Assembly (NCBI RefSeq): GCF_002959965.1
Contig: NZ_PREV01000026.1
Location: 2,177,501 to 2,241,500 of the forward strand
Direction: 5' to 3'
DNA: 64,000 nt
Source: Microbulbifer pacificus
GTDB taxonomy: Bacteria; Pseudomonadota; Gammaproteobacteria; Pseudomonadales; Cellvibrionaceae
In this document: piece by piece, positions 57,274 to 64,000 of the stretch
Numbering within the stretch: the stretch's first letter is position 1
Layout of the letters: the number at the start of each line of letters is the position of its first letter
The notes under the pieces: model-generated
The model's input: only the letters and a program-made list of their open reading frames with translations
Database searches by the model: none
Told to the model about the DNA's origin: nothing
Program-made: the position numbers and the translations under genes

Positions 57274-58566
57274 TTACTGAGGCGCAATGCGCAGCTCGTA
57301 GTTCACCGCTTCGCTGCCTGGGTCGACAATCTCCAGCGCAATATGCACCGGGTTGCCGGTGGGCATGAGCCTGCGCCCGGACAGTTCTCCTTTGAGATAC
57401 TCCTCCGGGGCGAAGCGGCGGCTGGCCACCGGCGCATTTTTAAGGTCGGTGAAGCGCAGCTGCAGGCTGGGGAAGGGCTGGTCAAAGGGGGCCCGGTTCA
57501 GCAACACCGCTTCCACGGCCAGGGCGTTGGCAATCTGCGGGTGGCTGCGCACTACCAGGTTAGACGTGTGTATCGCGGCAATGTCCACCTGCGGTGGCAG
57601 TGTGCAGTCGAGCGCAGGGCAGACAGCGGCATATAGCTGACGCCAAGGGTCACGTTTGCTTAGGGTGTCGAAGCGGAAATAGGCGGTCTGAGCCACCAGC
57701 CCCAGAGCCAGCAGCAGCGCGCCCAGTGCCCACAGCCAGTTTGGAACACGGCGGTGGCGTCTGGGTTGCCAGGTGACGTCAATCGGGGCCGGGCCGATGG
57801 CAGAGATCAGCTGATCTCTTGGCAGTAGTGGTGCCTGGTCCACCTGGCGCGAGTCCAGTCTGTCGTTTGCTTCTGGCCTGGGGCTTCTGCGGGCGCCGCT
57901 GCCGGCGAGACGCCGCATGTCTTCGTCGGTGAATTCGTCGACGGAAGCGTCGGGCCATTTGGCGGATTCTGCCGGTGCGTCCGTGTGCTCCTGCAGCCGA
58001 TCTCCGGCGGCCAGGTCTTCCTCGCGCTTTCCGGATTCTTCCCGGTGGCGGCGTCCGCCAGCTTGGCGGCTGCCGATGCCGGCGGACTCCTCGCGGGCAA
58101 TCTCCGCCGCCCACGGGTCGTCGATGCCACTCAATTCATCGAGTTCAGATTCCAGTTCCCGGCGCAGGTCGAGCTCATGTTGCGCATCGTCGCGATGGAG
58201 TTCCTGCCACTGCTGTTCACCGAAGGCGTCGTCGATAAGAGGTGTGTGACGGGGCTGGTCGCGCTCCTCGGTGCTTTTCTGCTGGCCTTTGCCTGTTCGG
58301 GACTTCGGGAGCTCGTCATCACTGTGGTCTTCGCCATCCAGTTCGATGTCGTCATGGATCAGGAAATCGTCGTCTTCCAGAAGCTCGTCGATGGCTTTGC
58401 GGCTCGCGGGCTGCGGGTCATCCTCGTTGAACACGATGTTTTCGTCCGCGCGGAACACCTGCAGGCAGGAGCCGCAGCGCACCGCGCCGCGGGCGGCACG
58501 TAATTGCTGCTCGGTAACGTGAAACGAGGTGCTGCAGTGGGGGCAGCGTGTGACCAGTTGCGACAT
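57274..58566 (-). CDS. Zinc-ribbon/DUF3426 membrane protein
   Basis: A 430-residue protein of unknown function. An MJ0042-type zinc finger (CPHCSTSFHV...CGSC) is at residues 8-35. A long very acidic and glutamine-rich stretch spans 60-215, a transmembrane helix is near 281-300 (LWALGALLLALGLVAQ), and a DUF3426 domain makes up the C-terminus. The acidic segment is probably disordered. It lies between dusB and prmA, the same position as in Pseudomonas. Confidence 0.85.
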   Translation of the reverse strand: MSQLVTRCPHCSTSFHVTEQQLRAARGAVRCGSCLQVFRADENIVFNEDDPQPASRKAIDELLEDDDFLIHDDIELDGEDHSDDELPKSRTGKGQQKSTEERDQPRHTPLIDDAFGEQQWQELHRDDAQHELDLRRELESELDELSGIDDPWAAEIAREESAGIGSRQAGGRRHREESGKREEDLAAGDRLQEHTDAPAESAKWPDASVDEFTDEDMRRLAGSGARRSPRPEANDRLDSRQVDQAPLLPRDQLISAIGPAPIDVTWQPRRHRRVPNWLWALGALLLALGLVAQTAYFRFDTLSKRDPWRQLYAAVCPALDCTLPPQVDIAAIHTSNLVVRSHPQIANALAVEAVLLNRAPFDQPFPSLQLRFTDLKNAPVASRRFAPEEYLKGELSGRRLMPTGNPVHIALEIVDPGSEAVNYELRIAPQ

Positions 58567-58631
58567 GGTATTCGACGTTTATTGCTTTGGCGGGGGAGTT
58601 TATCAGTCCCGCGCCCCGGGGCGTAGTGCGC

Positions 58632-59522
58632 TTACCTGATCCGCGTTCCGCTCAGGCGCACCCACTCCTCCTTCTCAGCATCCGCATCAAAGTCGATCCA
58701 CTGGCTGTAGGCGGACTTCACCCGCTCCGCCTGGCTGGCGAGAATGCCGGAGAGGCAGATACGGCCGCCCGCTTTCGTGCGCTCAATCAGCTGTGGCGCC
58801 AGCTCGACCAGGGGGCCGGCAAGGATGTTGGCGAGCATGATGTCGGCGCTGGCCTCACTGGCGGGAGGGGTTTTCTCGGGCAGATAGACCGGGAAGCGCT
58901 CGGGGTCGATGCCATTGCGCATGGCATTGTCGCGGCTGGCGATCAGTGCCTGTGGGTCGATATCGGTGCCGAGCGCGCTGTCGGCGCCAAGTAGCAGGGT
59001 TGCGATACCGAGGATGCCCGAGCCGCAGCCATAGTCGATGGCAGTCTTGCCTTGCACCGGTTCGCCGGCGAGCCACTGCAGGCACAGGAAGGTGGTGGGA
59101 TGAGTACCGGTGCCGAAGGCGAGGCCCGGGTCGAGCATGATGTTGACGGCTTGCGGCGCCGGCGGTTCGCACCAGCTGGGACAGATCCACAGGTTGTCGC
59201 CGCACTGGATGGGCTTGTAGTGGCTCATCCACTCCCGCTCCCAGTCCTTGTCTTCGAGCTGCTCCCAGCGGGCACCGGTGAACAGTTCGCACAGGTACGA
59301 GGAGACCTTGGCCTCGGTGACGCCAGTATCGACTTCGGCATCGAACAGGCCTGTGACCAGGGTCTGGTCCCACAGCGGTGTCTCGCCGAGCCCCGGTTCG
59401 AGGATGGGCTGGTCGGCGTTGTCTTCCAGGGTTACCGAGACGGCGCCGGCGAACAGCAGGGCATTCTCGATTTTTTCCGCCTGATCGCGGGTGGTGTTTA
59501 CACGTAATTGGAGCCAGGGCAT
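58632..59522 (-). CDS. prmA: Ribosomal protein L11 methyltransferase
   Basis: A 296-residue methyltransferase that trimethylates L11. I start at ATG 59522 (MPWLQLRVNTTRDQ), the family N-terminus. An in-frame ATG at 59663 would extend the protein by 47 residues, but that stretch is encoded by repeat copy F and is not protein-like. SAM motif AIDYGCGSGILGIA; the catalytic MLANILAGPLVEL. Confidence 0.94.
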   Translation of the reverse strand: MPWLQLRVNTTRDQAEKIENALLFAGAVSVTLEDNADQPILEPGLGETPLWDQTLVTGLFDAEVDTGVTEAKVSSYLCELFTGARWEQLEDKDWEREWMSHYKPIQCGDNLWICPSWCEPPAPQAVNIMLDPGLAFGTGTHPTTFLCLQWLAGEPVQGKTAIDYGCGSGILGIATLLLGADSALGTDIDPQALIASRDNAMRNGIDPERFPVYLPEKTPPASEASADIMLANILAGPLVELAPQLIERTKAGGRICLSGILASQAERVKSAYSQWIDFDADAEKEEWVRLSGTRIR

Positions 59523-59567
59523 TTCTTCGGTTCCGGCATTGTTTGGATGGTGGTTCTTGGTGAGTCC

Positions 59568-59688
59568 GTGGCGGTTCTGCTGCCGGTAAGGCGTTGCGAG
59601 ACACGCCGTGAACCCATCCCTGGGGGCTCTTCTAAAACATCCCTGTTTTAGAAGGTCTCGCAACGCCTTACCGGCAGCGAAGCCTTCG
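59568..59688 (+). repeat. Nested-hairpin repeat, copy F
   Basis: From GTGGCGG to CCTTCG. The outer stem is 24 bp and perfect (59579-59602 with 59655-59678). The core is the CCCATCCCTGGGGG version, and the inner hairpin CTTCTAAAACA/TGTTTTAGAAG is the same as in copy D. It lies between accC and prmA. Confidence 0.9.
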
Positions 59689-59751
59689 AGTCACAGTTCA
59701 GTACATTCTGGGAATGAAAATCAGCTAACAGGGTAGGAGGCGTGAAGAGAA

Positions 59752-59869
59752 AGGAAAAGTGCCGGGTATCCGCTTTTGAAAGCGTCGGCAACAGGGATGT
59801 TGCCGACGCAGCGTACAGGGATGTATTCACAGCGGTTTCAAAAGCGGATACCCGGTGCTTTGCCGCCAC
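59752..59869 (-). repeat. Nested-hairpin repeat, copy G (variant subfamily)
   Basis: The central 20 bp of the outer stem are perfect (59762-59781 with 59836-59855). The inner hairpin is GCGTCGGCAAC/GTTGCCGACGC, 11 bp. The core reads TGAATACATCCCTGTA, a divergent version. The right end CCGCCAC is the mirror of the GTGGCGG border. It sits 64 bp from copy F in the accC-prmA gap. Confidence 0.8.
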
Positions 59870-59920
59870 CGGGCCCGCTCCAACCGGAATACCTCCGGGC
59901 GGTAACTTGAAACGCAGGGG

Positions 59921-61264
59921 TTATTCCATGCCGAGCTTTTTCTCAAGGTAGTGGATATTCACCCCACCGCGCGCAAACGCCTCATCCCGCACCAGCTCTT
60001 CCTGCAATGGAATGTTGGTCTTGATTCCAGTGATGATCATCTCGCTCAGCGCCACGCGCATACGGGCCAGCGCGGTTTCGCGGTCCTCGGCGTAGGTGAT
60101 GATCTTGGCGATCATGGAATCGTAGTTCGGCGGCACCGTGTAACCGGAATAGAGGTGAGAATCCACCCGTACACCCAGGCCGCCCGGCGCGTGGAAGGAT
60201 TCCACTTTACCCGGACTCGGGAAGAACGTCTTCGGGTCCTCGGCATTGATTCGGCACTCGAAGGCGTGGCCGCGGATCACGATGTCCTCCTGCTTGAACG
60301 ACAGCTTCTCGCCCGCGCAGACGCGAATCTGCTCTTTGATGAGGTCAACGCCAGTCACCATCTCGGACACCGGGTGCTCCACCTGGATACGGGTGTTCAT
60401 TTCGATGAAATAGAAACGCTCATCCTCGTACAGGAACTCAAACGTGCCTGCGCCGCGGTAGCCGATGTCGATACAGGCCTGCACACAGGCTTCCTGTACA
60501 TCTTTGCGCACCTTGTCCGGAATACCGGGTGCCGGCGCCTCTTCCAGAACTTTCTGGTGGCGGCGTTGCAGGGAGCAGTCGCGGTCGCCGAAGTGCACCG
60601 CATTGCCCTGGCCGTCGGACATCACCTGGATTTCCACGTGGCGGGGGTTCTGCAGGAACTTCTCCATATAGACCGTGCTGTCGCCGAAGGCTGCAGCGGC
60701 CTCGGATTTGGTCACCGAAATGGAGTTCAGCAGTGAGCCCTCGCTGTGCACCACACGCATACCGCGACCACCGCCGCCGGCTGCGGCCTTGATGATCACC
60801 GGGAAGCCGATCTTGCGCGCGATTTCCAGGCACTTCTCACCGTTTTCGGGCAGGGGGCCGTCGGAGCCCGGCACAGTGGGAACACCGGCTTTCTTCATTG
60901 CCGCAATCGCCGATACCTTGTCGCCCATCAGGCGAATGGTGTCGGCGTCCGGGCCAATAAAGGTGAAGCCACTCTTCTGCACCTGCTCGGCAAAGTTGGC
61001 ATTTTCCGCCAGGAAGCCGTAGCCCGGGTGCACCGCCATCGCATCGGTGATCTCCATCGCCGCGATAATAGCGGGGATGTTCAGGTAGCTCTGGGGCGAC
61101 GGATTGGGGCCGATGCACACGGCCTCGTCCGCCAGGCGAACGTGCTTGAGGTCGCGGTCGATCTGCGAGTGCACCGCCACCGTGGCAATGCCCATCTCTT
61201 TGCACGCGCGCAACACGCGCAGCGCGATCTCGCCGCGGTTGGCAATCAGGATTTTTTCAAACAT
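59921..61264 (-). CDS. accC: Acetyl-CoA carboxylase, biotin carboxylase subunit
   Basis: A 447-residue ATP-grasp enzyme. It has [18 protein letters not shown], the glycine-rich loop [15 protein letters not shown], and [18 protein letters not shown] (catalytic Glu/Arg). It carboxylates biotin on AccB for fatty-acid synthesis. It follows accB after 15 bp. The gap to prmA contains two hairpin repeats. Confidence 0.97.
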   Translation of the reverse strand: MFEKILIANRGEIALRVLRACKEMGIATVAVHSQIDRDLKHVRLADEAVCIGPNPSPQSYLNIPAIIAAMEITDAMAVHPGYGFLAENANFAEQVQKSGFTFIGPDADTIRLMGDKVSAIAAMKKAGVPTVPGSDGPLPENGEKCLEIARKIGFPVIIKAAAGGGGRGMRVVHSEGSLLNSISVTKSEAAAAFGDSTVYMEKFLQNPRHVEIQVMSDGQGNAVHFGDRDCSLQRRHQKVLEEAPAPGIPDKVRKDVQEACVQACIDIGYRGAGTFEFLYEDERFYFIEMNTRIQVEHPVSEMVTGVDLIKEQIRVCAGEKLSFKQEDIVIRGHAFECRINAEDPKTFFPSPGKVESFHAPGGLGVRVDSHLYSGYTVPPNYDSMIAKIITYAEDRETALARMRVALSEMIITGIKTNIPLQEELVRDEAFARGGVNIHYLEKKLGME

Positions 61265-61279
61265 GCGTACTCACCCCGC

Positions 61280-61750
61280 TCAGGAAATGATCACGAGCGG
61301 CTGGTCGTACTCTACCGGTTGGCCGTCTTCCACCAGGATGGCTTCGATGGTGCCGGCCTTGTCGGCCTCGATCTGGTTCATCATCTTCATCGCTTCCACG
61401 ATGCAGATTACGTCGCCGGCCTTCACCTGCTGGCCGACTTTTACAAAGGGGTCGGCGCCGGGGCTGGAGGCCGCGTAGAAGGTGCCGACCATCGGCGATT
61501 TCACCGGGTGGCCGGTCAGCGCGGGCACGGATTCGGCCTTGGCCTCCACCGGGGCGGCGGCCGGAGCCGGCGCGGCTGCCGGGGCGGCGGGCGCGGCCAT
61601 CGGCATTTGCATCATTTGCGGCATCTGGAAAGAGGCGCCGCTCACGCCGCGGCTGATGCGCACGGACTCCTCGCCCTCTTTAATTTCCAGTTCGCCGATA
61701 TCGGACTCTTCGAGCAGCTCGATCAGTTTCTTGATTTTGCGGATATCCAT
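61280..61750 (-). CDS. accB: Biotin carboxyl carrier protein
   Basis: A 156-residue carrier. A short N-terminal helical part is followed by an Ala/Pro-rich linker (about residues 45-70) and the biotinyl domain with [15 protein letters not shown], in which the lysine carries biotin. It is in the aroQ-accB-accC order common in gammaproteobacteria. Confidence 0.96.
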   Translation of the reverse strand: MDIRKIKKLIELLEESDIGELEIKEGEESVRISRGVSGASFQMPQMMQMPMAAPAAPAAAPAPAAAPVEAKAESVPALTGHPVKSPMVGTFYAASSPGADPFVKVGQQVKAGDVICIVEAMKMMNQIEADKAGTIEAILVEDGQPVEYDQPLVIIS

Positions 61751-61816
61751 AACTTGTCACTCTCGATCTTGTGTAGCCATGCTCACGGGCGCGCAGCCCG
61801 CGAATGAAAAATTCGG

Positions 61817-62251
61817 TTAAATTCGTTTCAGCGCCGCTTGCAGAGCCAAAGTGTAGCTATCTGCACCGAACCCGCAGATAACGCCCTGTGCGAGATCCGA
61901 CAGATAGGAATGGTGGCGGAAGGCTTCGCGGGCGTGCGGATTGGAGAGGTGGACCTCGATAAACGGAATGGCAACGCCCGCCAGGGCATCGCGCAGGGCG
62001 ACACTGGTGTGGGTAAAGGCGGCGGGGTTGATGACGATGAAGTCCACTTTCTCGGCATAAGCGCGATGAATGCGCTCCACCAGCTCCGCTTCGCTGTTGC
62101 TCTGCAGGCAGTCGAACGTGCAGCCGGCATCGGCGCACTGGGCGCGGGCCGCCTCGTTGATCTCGTCCAGGGTGGTGGAGCCATAAATCTGGGGCTCGCG
62201 GGTGCCCAGCAGGTTCAGATTGGGGCCGTGTAACAGCAGCAGTGTGGCCAT
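61817..62251 (-). CDS. aroQ: 3-dehydroquinate dehydratase, type II
   Basis: A 144-residue shikimate-pathway enzyme. I start at ATG 62251 ([13 protein letters not shown]); an upstream frame of 53 codons is not needed. [16 protein letters not shown] carries the active-site arginine and tyrosine; [18 protein letters not shown] and [16 protein letters not shown] are typical. It precedes accB. Confidence 0.95.
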   Translation of the reverse strand: MATLLLLHGPNLNLLGTREPQIYGSTTLDEINEAARAQCADAGCTFDCLQSNSEAELVERIHRAYAEKVDFIVINPAAFTHTSVALRDALAGVAIPFIEVHLSNPHAREAFRHHSYLSDLAQGVICGFGADSYTLALQAALKRI

Positions 62252-62527
62252 TCTGTGCCTCGCTCTTTGTCTCGCCTCGCTATTGGAGAGGGCGCGCGAT
62301 TTGGTGACTAAAATCTGCAAAAAGTCATACAACTTGCCGCTAAACGGCGGTAAGCAGCGGATTTGCCGAAATTGGGCGCGAGTTTGCCGCAAAAGTGACC
62401 CTCTGTCCATGCCCCAGTTCGGGAAATAGAGACGTTGCGCGCAGTTCGGCGAAATTCACGTCCGTTTTGCCGCAAAGTTGTAGTGAGAGTGGCCTGTTCG
62501 CCGGTGCGATTGGCCACATAGGCGGAT

Positions 62528-64000
62528 TCAGTGGACGCCGGGTGATGGTGTGGAGTTGACGACTGCTTCGCGACCGGAGGCTGTGCGCATGGCCATAAGC
62601 AGGCCGTCGCGGGAGAGAATTTGCGGCAAAATCTGTGGCTCGCCGCCACCGGCGGGGAACAGCAGGTACAGCGGTACACTGGAGCGACCGTAGCGCGTAA
62701 GCAGCTCGGTGATCTGCGGATCCTGATTGGTCCAGTCACCTTTGAGAGCGACAATGCCGAGATCGCCCACCGCCGTACGCACTGCGTCGCTGGACAACAC
62801 CACCTTCTCATTGGCGAGGCAGGTGATACACCAGGCTGCGGTCATGTTAACCAGTACCGGTTGCCCCTGATCACGGGCCGCGTCCAGAGCGGCCGGTGAG
62901 TAGGGCTGCCAGTAGTCGCTGGCGCCGCTCGACGGCAGTTGCTGTTCATTTTCCAGTTGTGGCAGCACCCAGGCGGCGCCGATCACTGCCGTGATGGCGC
63001 AGCTTGCACGCAGCCAGCGTATTTTACCCGCGCTGTCTGCCGGTCTCGGCCAGAGCCAGAGGGCAAAGGCCAGTGCCACCGCGCCCATCAGCACCAGCGC
63101 CACGCCGTCGCTGCCGGCCTGGCGGCCCAGTACCCACAGCAGCCACACTGCGGTGAGGTACATGGGGAAGGCGAGGAACTGCTTCAGGGTTTCCATCCAC
63201 GCGCCCGGCCGTGGCAGTCTCTGTGCCAGCGCGGGAATGTAGGTGAGCAGCAGAAAGGGAGCGGCCATGCCGGCACCGAGCGCGGCGAAGACAGACAGCG
63301 CAACAATGGCCGGTTGGGTCACGGCGAACCCCAGCGCCGAGCCCATCAGCGGTGCGGTACAGGGACTCGCGACCACCGTTGCCAGTGCCCCGGTGGAAAA
63401 GGAGCCACCAAGGCCGCCGCTTCGTCCGCTGTCGGCGCCGAGCCCCATCAGGCGCCCGCCAAACTCGGTAACGCCCGACAGGCTGAGGCCCATGGCGAAA
63501 AACAGATATACCAGTGCTGCCACGACGACCGGTGATTGCAGCTGGAAGCCCCAGCCCACCGCTTCCCCGGCACTGCGCAAGCCGAGCATGATGGCCGCGA
63601 TCAACACGAAGGTCGCGATAACTCCCGCCGTATACGCCCAGCCATGCAGTCGCTGATGAGCGCCCGCGTGGGTAATGGCCAGTGCCTTGATGGACAGCAC
63701 CGGGAACACGCAGGGCATCAGGTTCAGCAGCAGGCCGCCACCGAACGCCAGGGCCAGCGCGAGCAGCAGACCGGTGGATGTGCCGGCGGTGGTCAGCGGT
63801 CCGCCACCGGCGGCGCTGGCGGTGGTGCCGGGACCAGCGCTCGCGCCGTCATTTGGGGTTGCGGTTTTGCTGGCGAAATCCAGTGTAAAGTTGCGAACCT
63901 GCGGCGGATAGCACAGGCCGGCGTCGGCGCAGCCCTGGTAGTGCACCTGAAGCTGCGCTTGTCCACCGGCCGCGAGACTTGCTGCCTCCGCCAGTGGAAT
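62528..64000 (-). CDS. dsbD: Thiol:disulfide interchange protein DsbD (N-terminus cut by window)
   Basis: At least 490 residues, open at the right edge, so the N-terminal periplasmic domain is incomplete. Eight or so membrane helices follow, with NLMPCVFPVLSIKA and SPCTAPLMGSAL holding the paired membrane cysteines. A C-terminal thioredoxin-like domain contains WCITCL. It moves electrons from the cytoplasm to periplasmic thiol proteins. The 276 bp between it and aroQ contain no gene. Confidence 0.9.
   Translation of the reverse strand: MPLAEAASLAAGGQAQLQVHYQGCADAGLCYPPQVRNFTLDFASKTATPNDGASAGPGTTASAAGGGPLTTAGTSTGLLLALALAFGGGLLLNLMPCVFPVLSIKALAITHAGAHQRLHGWAYTAGVIATFVLIAAIMLGLRSAGEAVGWGFQLQSPVVVAALVYLFFAMGLSLSGVTEFGGRLMGLGADSGRSGGLGGSFSTGALATVVASPCTAPLMGSALGFAVTQPAIVALSVFAALGAGMAAPFLLLTYIPALAQRLPRPGAWMETLKQFLAFPMYLTAVWLLWVLGRQAGSDGVALVLMGAVALAFALWLWPRPADSAGKIRWLRASCAITAVIGAAWVLPQLENEQQLPSSGASDYWQPYSPAALDAARDQGQPVLVNMTAAWCITCLANEKVVLSSDAVRTAVGDLGIVALKGDWTNQDPQITELLTRYGRSSVPLYLLFPAGGGEPQILPQILSRDGLLMAMRTASGREAVVNSTPSPGVH

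Overview
The window looks like a chromosomal segment of a marine gammaproteobacterium close to the Cellvibrionales, with Microbulbifer as my best guess. The evidence is high GC, the recognisable protein families, and gene order that follows the Pseudomonas backbone in two long runs: rpsU-yqeY-dnaG-rpoD through cca, yeaG-yeaH-ycgB, ksgA-pdxA-surA-lptD and amgK-murU to rpe-trpE; then fis-dusB, purH-purD, prmA, accBC, aroQ and dsbD. The taxon is an inference from gene content and synteny; no rRNA is present.

Layout. Positions 1-8.4 kb carry a truncated SNF2 helicase, a DUF3298 lipoprotein, an MFS transporter, a DUF2200 protein, a decayed small gene, tRNA-Ile(CAU), an autotransporter and dgkA. 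Positions 8.4-20.3 kb hold the macromolecular-synthesis cluster (rpsU, yqeY, dnaG, rpoD), tsaD, folB-folK, an Old Yellow Enzyme with a divergent HxlR repressor, a phosphoribosyltransferase, a pteridine reductase and cca. Positions 20.3-29.9 kb hold a candidate small RNA, a HTH plus receiver-like regulator, the SpoVR/YeaH/PrkA stress module, galE, apaH and ksgA. Positions 30-37 kb are envelope biogenesis and cell-wall recycling (pdxA, surA, lptD, amgK, murU). Positions 37-43.4 kb carry rpe and trpE-(voltage-gated channel)-trpG-trpD-trpC. Positions 43.4-50.1 kb are an accessory block (TPR-sulfotransferase, TonB receptor, double-SBP MltF) between trpC and crp. Positions 50.2-64 kb carry crp, an OsmC protein, coq7, purD, purH, fis, dusB, a DUF3426 protein, prmA, accC, accB, aroQ and a truncated dsbD.

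The most unusual structure is a family of about 120 bp nested-hairpin repeats. There are seven recognisable copies and one decayed copy. Each has a long outer stem whose sequence differs between copies but is almost perfectly self-complementary within a copy. The outer stem encloses a conserved core hairpin and a second, exchangeable hairpin. All seven lie between co-directional neighbouring genes, several of them plausible operon partners (prkA/yeaH, murU/rpe, trpG/trpD, purH/purD, accC/prmA). Other observations worth following are a six-transmembrane voltage-gated channel with an acid-rich, calcium-type selectivity filter that is translationally coupled to trpG, a candidate sRNA with a consensus promoter and terminator upstream of cca, an attenuator-like leader in front of purH, and helically phased repeats upstream of the TonB receptor.

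All calls come from reading the sequence and the translated frames. No database search was possible.
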